From: a virus
Reading direction: 5' to 3' (one strand)
DNA: 22,745 bases
Virus record (IMG/VR): IMGVR_UViG_3300037961_002050
Coordinates: 1-22,745 of that record
Position 1 is the stretch's first letter; every line of letters starts with the position of its first letter. The position numbers and the translations under genes were made by a program. Under the pieces are notes generated by a model. That model made no database searches. It had not been told where the DNA came from and saw only the letters and a list, made by a program, of their open reading frames with translations. Positions 17,885 to 22,745 of this stretch are shown here, one piece after another.

Positions 17885-20061
17885 ACAACTGGAAACTCCG
17901 GGCCGTCGTAAACGACAACCAAGACATGGACCTCTACGAGGCCAACGGCTACCTCGCCCGCTTTTACAACTCTGACGTCAGCGTCGCCTTCGTTCCGTTT
18001 GGCGACAAATTCCCGCACCCTCTACGAACCACGGCGTCGGACGACTTTGGGCCTGTCTCAAACCAAGTGCCGGGCATTTGCAACGGCACCTTCACCCACA
18101 CCGGGTCGGGCTCTGCAACCGTACCGGCGACCACGCTGTCCGGCAGTGGTGCAAACGCAACATTTCAATACACGTTTCTTGATGACGGCACGCTCTCAAC
18201 CATTGTGGCGATTTCCAGTGGCTCGGGCTATCTTGTAGGCGACAAGCTCCGCATCACCACGAGCGCCTCGCACGGTTCACAGGTCATTGAGTTCCGCTTG
18301 GTCGATGGGTCCAACGCTTGCTTGCGTTATGCCATCCTGAACCACGACCGCACGCACCCCTCCCTTCCTTTCCCGGTTCACAAGTTCCGCATCAACAACG
18401 CGAGCAACCGTGAAATTCATATTCTCGACTACAGGAGTTCGCAGGTCTTCCCAAAGCCACAGGACAAGCTCCTTGACAAGTACCCCGACGCGGCGGCGGC
18501 CTACGGCTTGCGCCTCTTGCGTTCGGCCTACCTCGGCCCTGCCATCCGCGTGCGTCGTACAAACGACAACGCCGAGAAGGACATCTACATGGACTCACAG
18601 GGCAACCTCGACACGGCTACGTTGACGGCTTTCGGTGGCTCTTTTTCGCTGAAGGTCAACAAGTGGTACGACCAGTCAGGCAACGGAAACGACGCAAGCC
18701 AAACGGCAGGCTCGGCTCAACCGACCATCTACAGCGCCGGCGCGTTGGTCACGGTCAACGGCAAGCCCGCACTGGACTTCGACGGAAGCGACGACTCGTT
18801 CAGCATTGACCACACTGACCTCAAGAACCAAGACCGCTTCGACGCATATATGCACTACCAAACCTCGGACGGCGTGTACATCATGTTTGTGGGTGACGGA
18901 GGGGGCAAGTACAGCTTTGTCCCGCAAGACACAGGGACCACAGAGACATCCTTGAGTTCGCAGTACGACATCAGCGGAACCCAACCGACGCTCTACGTCA
19001 ACGGAATCAAGCCGGGCATCGTTTATGGCACCACAAACCGCGACGACCTGCACACAATGATGGTCACCAACGCGGCTTCACACTCCAACGGGGCCATCAT
19101 GGTTCACGAGGCCGCTGGCACGCAGGGTTGGACTGACTTGAGCATCAGCACCTACAGCGGCTTCCGCTTCGACGGCAAGATGACCGAGATGGTGCTTTAC
19201 AACACCGACCAGTCGGCCAGCCGCGAAGGCATCGAGAAGGACATGGCCCTGCACTCGGGAGCCTACCAAGTGGAGGACGCGCCGTTGCTTGACGCCTACG
19301 GGGGTGCCCATGCGGCGTACTCCCTCCGCAAGCTGAACAGCGACTACACGGGGGCGGCGGTGCGTATTGCCCGCGACAGCGACTTGGCAGAACAGGACAT
19401 CGGCTTCGACGCTAACGGCAACTTAGATACAGCGGCGGCCCTTGCTTTTTGCCCTTCGCAATACGGGCGAATCAAAAAGTGGTACGACCAAAGCGGAAAC
19501 GGCAACGACACAACCCAAAGCAGTCAGGCCGGACAGCCGATTCTTGTAGAGCAAAACAACTCCGTCATCACCGTCGACGGCCAACCGGCCCTTCGTTTCT
19601 TTGGTACTGACGACATCCTCCCCTTCGACAGCACAGGCCTCGACATTGGCAACCTTTCGTCGTTCTTGGTTTGCAAGGTTGGCGTTACTTCGGGGACACA
19701 CAGACCCTTGACTTTGAGCGGACCGGCAAGCAACAACCGATGGTACGCGCCTCAAGTCGGCTCTGACAACTTTGTGTTTAATTGCGGCAACGAAAGCGTC
19801 AGCACTTCGGCAAACACGAACAACAACCTGCACACCATGATTGCTGGAGCTACGCAGGGCGACGCGGAAGCCTTCATCAATGGAACAAGCGTTGGCACCA
19901 TGACCTTGGATAGCGGCATCGACCCAGCCACCACAGGCATCGGTGGTATCTCCAACGCATTCCTGAACGGCTTCATCCAAGAGGTCGTCGTTTACTCGAG
20001 CGACCAAAGCGAGCGCCGCCTCGGTATCGAACGCAACATTTCAAACCATTACGACTTATGA
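17881..20061 (+). CDS. Large tail fibre / baseplate protein with two LamG/arabinofuranosidase-like modules
   Basis: 726 residues from ATG 17881. Residues 1-185 form a module also found in the protein at 20629-21171 (GSGYLVGDKLRITT, HGSQVIEFRLVDGSN). Two related modules follow: one near 206-310 (AAAYGLRLLRSAYLGPAIRV, KWYDQSGNGNDASQ, NGKPALDFDG) and one near 478-585 (AAYSLRKLNSDYTGAAVRIA, KWYDQSGNGNDTTQ, DGQPALRFFG). Each is trailed by a concanavalin-like sandwich. The WYDQSGNGND pattern belongs to arabinofuranosidase-B-like and LamG-type domains common on phage fibres. It probably binds or trims host surface glycans; catalytic residues are not clear. Confidence 0.75.
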   Translation: MNNWKLRAVVNDNQDMDLYEANGYLARFYNSDVSVAFVPFGDKFPHPLRTTASDDFGPVSNQVPGICNGTFTHTGSGSATVPATTLSGSGANATFQYTFLDDGTLSTIVAISSGSGYLVGDKLRITTSASHGSQVIEFRLVDGSNACLRYAILNHDRTHPSLPFPVHKFRINNASNREIHILDYRSSQVFPKPQDKLLDKYPDAAAAYGLRLLRSAYLGPAIRVRRTNDNAEKDIYMDSQGNLDTATLTAFGGSFSLKVNKWYDQSGNGNDASQTAGSAQPTIYSAGALVTVNGKPALDFDGSDDSFSIDHTDLKNQDRFDAYMHYQTSDGVYIMFVGDGGGKYSFVPQDTGTTETSLSSQYDISGTQPTLYVNGIKPGIVYGTTNRDDLHTMMVTNAASHSNGAIMVHEAAGTQGWTDLSISTYSGFRFDGKMTEMVLYNTDQSASREGIEKDMALHSGAYQVEDAPLLDAYGGAHAAYSLRKLNSDYTGAAVRIARDSDLAEQDIGFDANGNLDTAAALAFCPSQYGRIKKWYDQSGNGNDTTQSSQAGQPILVEQNNSVITVDGQPALRFFGTDDILPFDSTGLDIGNLSSFLVCKVGVTSGTHRPLTLSGPASNNRWYAPQVGSDNFVFNCGNESVSTSANTNNNLHTMIAGATQGDAEAFINGTSVGTMTLDSGIDPATTGIGGISNAFLNGFIQEVVVYSSDQSERRLGIERNISNHYDL
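18484..19629 (+). repeat. Internal duplication in the fibre gene
   Basis: The segments around 18496-18810 and 19309-19629 encode the same module order: AYxLRxLxSxYxGxAxRxxR, then GNLDTA, then KWYDQSGNGND, then NGKPAL or DGQPAL. Identity is clear at the protein level and patchy at the DNA level, so the duplication is old. It explains most of the gene's length. Confidence 0.65.
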
Positions 20062-20450
20062 GCTATATCATAATCTCAGCTAACGACGACCACACGTCGC
20101 AGGAGCGCGCCGAACTTATCACCCGCGAGCTCTACAACATCACGGCCCCTGAAGCCATGCAACACGACTACCAAGCCGACGGCACCGTCTTCGGACTCGT
20201 GGAGCACCCCGACTCGGGCGATTGGGCAATGCACATCCAAGAGGACTGGGTCATCTACTGCCACGACGACGTAGACCTCGATCGCCTCGTGGGTGCCTTC
20301 CCTGAAGTGCCCGCCGACGAGGTAGCCACCCTTCGCTCTTTGATTGAGTCAAGCGACAAGGTGACGTTCTCCCAAATCATTCCAAGCACCGCTACCGTCC
20401 GCGACCACGACTACATGGTCGATAACGGGTGGTTCACTGACGAAATTTAA
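20058..20450 (+). CDS. Hypothetical acidic tail-region protein
   Basis: 130 residues from ATG 20058, ATGA overlap with the fibre gene. It is strongly acidic (DDHTSQERAEL, CHDDVDLDRLVGAFPEV) with an alpha/beta pattern and no cysteine pairs or membrane segments. It could be a fibre-assembly chaperone, because such small acidic proteins often follow fibre genes. Nothing specific is recognisable. Ten to eleven bases separate it from the next small gene. Confidence 0.55.
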   Translation: MSYIIISANDDHTSQERAELITRELYNITAPEAMQHDYQADGTVFGLVEHPDSGDWAMHIQEDWVIYCHDDVDLDRLVGAFPEVPADEVATLRSLIESSDKVTFSQIIPSTATVRDHDYMVDNGWFTDEI

Positions 20451-20461
20451 ACCCAACAGAC

Positions 20462-20632
20462 ATGGACTTTATTCTCAACCATTGGGCCGAGTTGGCCCTC
20501 GCCATCCTCGCCGCCGCTGGAACGTACACCGGGCTCACCGAGTCAACCAAGGACGACAAGGTGGTGGACGTACTCAAACGAATTGTGAACGCCATCGTCT
20601 TGGGCCGTTCGCGCAAAGCTGACAAAAAGTGA
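20462..20632 (+). CDS. Small holin-like membrane protein, 56 residues
   Basis: ATG 20462 to TGA 20630-20632. One N-terminal hydrophobic segment (WAELALAILAAAGTYTGL, residues 8-25) is followed by a charged hinge (TESTKDDK), an amphipathic stretch and a lysine-rich C-terminus (RSRKADKK). I recognise this shape from small proteins in Bacteroidota phage tail regions that are usually called holin-like. It overlaps the GTG of the next gene (GTGA). With the XhlA-like protein at 2934 there are two holin candidates, one in each morphogenesis block. Confidence 0.55.
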   Translation: MDFILNHWAELALAILAAAGTYTGLTESTKDDKVVDVLKRIVNAIVLGRSRKADKK

Positions 20633-21171
20633 AGACCTACGACATTTTCGCGACCTTTACCGGCCAAGCGTCTGACGGGCTTCAGGACGTGAACGGCTAC
20701 ATCATGTCCAACACGTCATCCGAAGTTGGCGTAACCGTTGTGCCCTACGGCACCGAATACCCGGCACCTTTGGTGACAAGCTCGCAGCCTAACCAAAAGG
20801 ACGGCATCACTAACGGCACGTTCACAAGCGAAGCCAACGCCACAGCATCGTCACGCCCTGCCACGACCATTTCCGGACAGGGAAGTGGCGCAACGTTCGT
20901 CTACGTGTTCGATGCCAACGGCGACCTTTCAAGCATCAAAGCGGACGGGGCTGGGACTGGTTACTTGGAAGGCGACCACTTGAGCATCACTACCACGTCG
21001 GCTCACGGCTCGCAGACCATCAAGTTCCGGCTTGTCTTGGGGAGCAACAAAGCGTCGGTCACAATGGAGCTAATCCACGACGCCAAAGCGCCCGCACCGT
21101 TTGCCGTTCGCCAAGTTCAAGTCAACGGCGACACAGACAAATCTCTTTTGTTTTTGCGTGAACGCTCGTGA
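20629..21171 (+). CDS. Structural protein sharing the fibre N-terminal module
   Basis: 180 residues from GTG 20629. Nearly the whole protein aligns with residues 1-180 of the large fibre protein: NGYIMSNTSSEVGVTVVPYG against NGYLARFYNSDVSVAFVPFG, then GNGTFT or TNGTFT, GSGATFVYVF, GTGYLEGDHLSITT, HGSQTIKFRLVLGSN. It therefore represents the module alone, ending where the fibre goes on to its glycan-type domains. The module may be the attachment point to the tail or baseplate, with this short protein capping or competing for the same sites. Its start overlaps the holin-like gene. Confidence 0.6.
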   Translation: MKTYDIFATFTGQASDGLQDVNGYIMSNTSSEVGVTVVPYGTEYPAPLVTSSQPNQKDGITNGTFTSEANATASSRPATTISGQGSGATFVYVFDANGDLSSIKADGAGTGYLEGDHLSITTTSAHGSQTIKFRLVLGSNKASVTMELIHDAKAPAPFAVRQVQVNGDTDKSLLFLRERS

Positions 21172-21722
21172 CCAATTATGAGGCCATTTTGGAGGAGTTC
21201 GCAAGGGAAACAACCCTCGCGGCAAAACGCGAGCTTGGTTCGCGACGCATTGGTCGCAATCGCTCGTATGGTGTTGCGACGCGTGAACTTCAAAAGAGCC
21301 TCCGTTTCAATATTAAGGGCTCTCGTATTTCGTTCGGCTCTCCGCTTGACTATGCCGGTTTTGTTCATTGGGGCGTTAACGGCACCAATCGTTCGCGCTC
21401 TGCGCCGTATTCGTACAAGTTCCCAAACCCCAGCGAGAAGCACGTGCAAGCAATCCGGCAGTGGATGCGGGACAAGCCAGTGCGACTGCAAAAGCCGGGA
21501 GGCAAGGGCTTCGCGCGTCAAACGGAGGCGGCGTTACAATCGGCGGCGTATCTCATCGCGCGGGCGATCAAGAGGAACGGCGTCCCGGGGGTGAAATACT
21601 GGACGGAAGCCTATGACACCATGTGGCCGCGCTACGCCCAAAAGATAGCGGAAGCAAAAGCCGAAGACGTGGCCCTTGAGATAGCGGCCAACATCGGAGG
21701 CATAACCATCAAAGCGAAGTAA
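21168..21722 (+). CDS. HK97 gp10-like tail completion protein
   Basis: 184 residues from GTG 21168 (GTGA overlap). SPLDYAGFVHWGVNGTNRSR in the middle is the conserved turn of gp10/gpU-neighbour type neck-to-tail proteins, and the C-terminal half (AYLIARAIKRNGVPGVKYWT) matches the usual helical end. Such proteins sit at the head-tail or tail-end interface. The N-terminal basic helix (FARETTLAAKRELGSRRIGR) is typical. Family identification is from the YAxFVHxGxxGT-like pattern and is moderately sure. Confidence 0.6.
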   Translation: MTNYEAILEEFARETTLAAKRELGSRRIGRNRSYGVATRELQKSLRFNIKGSRISFGSPLDYAGFVHWGVNGTNRSRSAPYSYKFPNPSEKHVQAIRQWMRDKPVRLQKPGGKGFARQTEAALQSAAYLIARAIKRNGVPGVKYWTEAYDTMWPRYAQKIAEAKAEDVALEIAANIGGITIKAK

Positions 21723-21725
21723 CCA

Positions 21726-22745
21726 ATGGCCGTTGCCTTTACAAGTGAGCCGGTTGACGACCTCAACCTCAGCAACCAGCACAACATCTACGCTATGTTC
21801 GATTCGGCCGAAGTGCCGGACCGCTACATTGTGCAGGTTTACGAGAACAACTACTTCTCGGGCGACGGCACGCTCATCGCCAAAATCTACATCACCCCCA
21901 ACGAGAACAACCGGGGCGTGTTCGACTTGGGCGACCTTGTAAACAACCGCCTGTCAGCACCGGCGCGGCTTCAATACCAAAGCAACAACCGCTTTGTCAT
22001 GACGGGCTACGCTTCCGTCGAGAAGGCAACGACCACGGACATGGTGGCGCGCAAGTACACGCTCAAGGCCGGACGCATTAAGGACGGCACCGAGACGCTG
22101 GCCCAAGACACTGCCATCAAGTATCTCATGGGTGGCGCGTGGCAGTTCAAAGACGGCAAACACCCGAGCTTTGCTGATTACTATACCGACGCACTGGCTA
22201 ACACGGCCAAGGCTTGGCTGACTGACCTGCCCAACAACTCGCAGGTCATCGAGCGGTACATGGCAGACGAAGATGAGGGCCGCTTGGGCATTGTTATGAC
22301 GTCGCTTATGGGGCAAACAAGCTACCTCAACAAAGTCACCATCGAAGCCTTTGAGGCGGACGGCACAAGCATTCACAGCGAGACATGGACCAACGTCGGC
22401 TTCAGCCTTTACCACAACCAGTCGATTAGTTGGGTCGCGTGTGGACCTGCCAACGTCAAGGACTTGTTTGCGGCGGATTGGAGCGACGACTGGGACTATA
22501 TCGAAATCATCCCACGCAGTAGCGGCAACACCCAAATCGGGGCCAAATTCGTCGTACGCAGGGACTGCCGACCCATCAAGCACCAGCCCGTGCAGTTGGC
22601 TTGGACCAACACGGTCGGAGGGTGGGACAGCTTGCGGTTTGATGGACGTGCCCCCAAGACCATCCAAAAGAACGAGAAGCGGTTTCGCAAAGACCCCATC
22701 ACATGGCAAGACAGCACCCCGTCTTGGTTTACGTGGGACCGTCAA
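21726..22745 (+). CDS. Tail/baseplate structural protein (partial, runs off the window)
   Basis: An ATG at 21726, three bases after the previous stop, opens a frame that stays open for 340 codons to the last base, so the gene continues beyond the window. It starts MAVAFTSEPVDDLNLSNQHN and has FVVRRDCRPIKHQPVQLAW, then TNTVGGWDSLRFDGR near residue 300. WxNxxGGWDxxxFxGR is a pattern I recall from Bacteroidota phage baseplate or tail-tip proteins. It is beta-rich with no catalytic motif visible. A 263-codon open frame on the other strand across this gene is a shadow. Confidence 0.65.
   Translation, partial: MAVAFTSEPVDDLNLSNQHNIYAMFDSAEVPDRYIVQVYENNYFSGDGTLIAKIYITPNENNRGVFDLGDLVNNRLSAPARLQYQSNNRFVMTGYASVEKATTTDMVARKYTLKAGRIKDGTETLAQDTAIKYLMGGAWQFKDGKHPSFADYYTDALANTAKAWLTDLPNNSQVIERYMADEDEGRLGIVMTSLMGQTSYLNKVTIEAFEADGTSIHSETWTNVGFSLYHNQSISWVACGPANVKDLFAADWSDDWDYIEIIPRSSGNTQIGAKFVVRRDCRPIKHQPVQLAWTNTVGGWDSLRFDGRAPKTIQKNEKRFRKDPITWQDSTPSWFTWDRQ

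Noticed and set aside
21954-22745. 263-codon open frame on the minus strand, and other long minus-strand frames (for example 19423-20007, 17366-17857)
   Set aside because: They run exactly opposite + strand genes with clear families or structural patterns, have no start context or recognisable motif, and reflect codon bias that avoids stops in the opposite strand.

Overview
This is 22.7 kb from the genome of a tailed double-stranded DNA phage, or a prophage close to one, that most likely infects a member of the Bacteroidota. Every gene I can support lies on the + strand, and most neighbours overlap by 4 to 32 bases. Evidence for the host: almost no start codon has a purine-rich Shine-Dalgarno sequence; two promoter-like sites fit the Bacteroidota pattern (TTG, about 19 bases, TAnnTTTG-like box); and many proteins belong to families I associate with Bacteroidota phages (portal with a Cys/His tail, DUF6712-like neck protein, YNGWTNYATW protein, DUF6633-like protein). 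The tail chaperone genes with a -1 frameshift suggest a long-tailed (siphovirus-like) virion. No integrase, tRNA, CRISPR array or insertion sequence was seen.

Layout. (1) 1-4327: end of a structural gene, a terminator, a small virion protein, portal, neck protein, then a lysis-like group (tiny ORF, XhlA-like membrane protein, M15 peptidase) and a metallophosphoesterase. (2) 4328-4491: the main intergenic region, with a promoter-like site feeding a strong terminator (a possible ~70-nt RNA), a long dyad and a second promoter-like site. (3) 4492-7252: eleven small early-type genes (zinc ribbon, OB-fold-like, HTH and unknown proteins). (4) 7249-11209: cytosine-C5 DNA methyltransferase (frameshifted), a DnaD-like replication protein carrying four tandem 22-bp iterons inside its gene, a DUF6633-like protein, NinG-like nuclease, sigma-like factor, zinc protein, DnaA-domain-IV-like protein and an unknown. 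(5) 11169-15019: ParB-like protein, TET/JBP-like dioxygenase, class II glutamine amidotransferase, GNAT acetyltransferase, AGPT-pyrophosphorylase-like protein and hydroxymethylpyrimidine DNA kinase-like P-loop protein. (6) 15006-16686: terminase small and large subunits. (7) 16732-22745: tail chaperones, tail completion proteins, a large LamG/arabinofuranosidase-like fibre protein, holin-like protein and baseplate-like proteins.

The most interesting system is the DNA modification set. Methyltransferase (C to 5mC), TET/JBP oxygenase (5mC to 5hmC), DNA kinase (phospho-hmC), AGPT-like transferase (replacement by a nitrogen nucleophile), with amidotransferase and acetyltransferase as nitrogen donor and decorator, would together make a hypermodified base after replication. 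The order of steps and the product are inferred, not shown.

Two other signals stand out. The dcm gene overlaps a long +1-frame ORF with three periodic LTPT/LPTPT motifs, and one missing base near 8005-8022 would explain why both frames switch there. The iterons and adjoining AT-rich stretch inside the DnaD-like gene look like a lambda-type internal replication origin.
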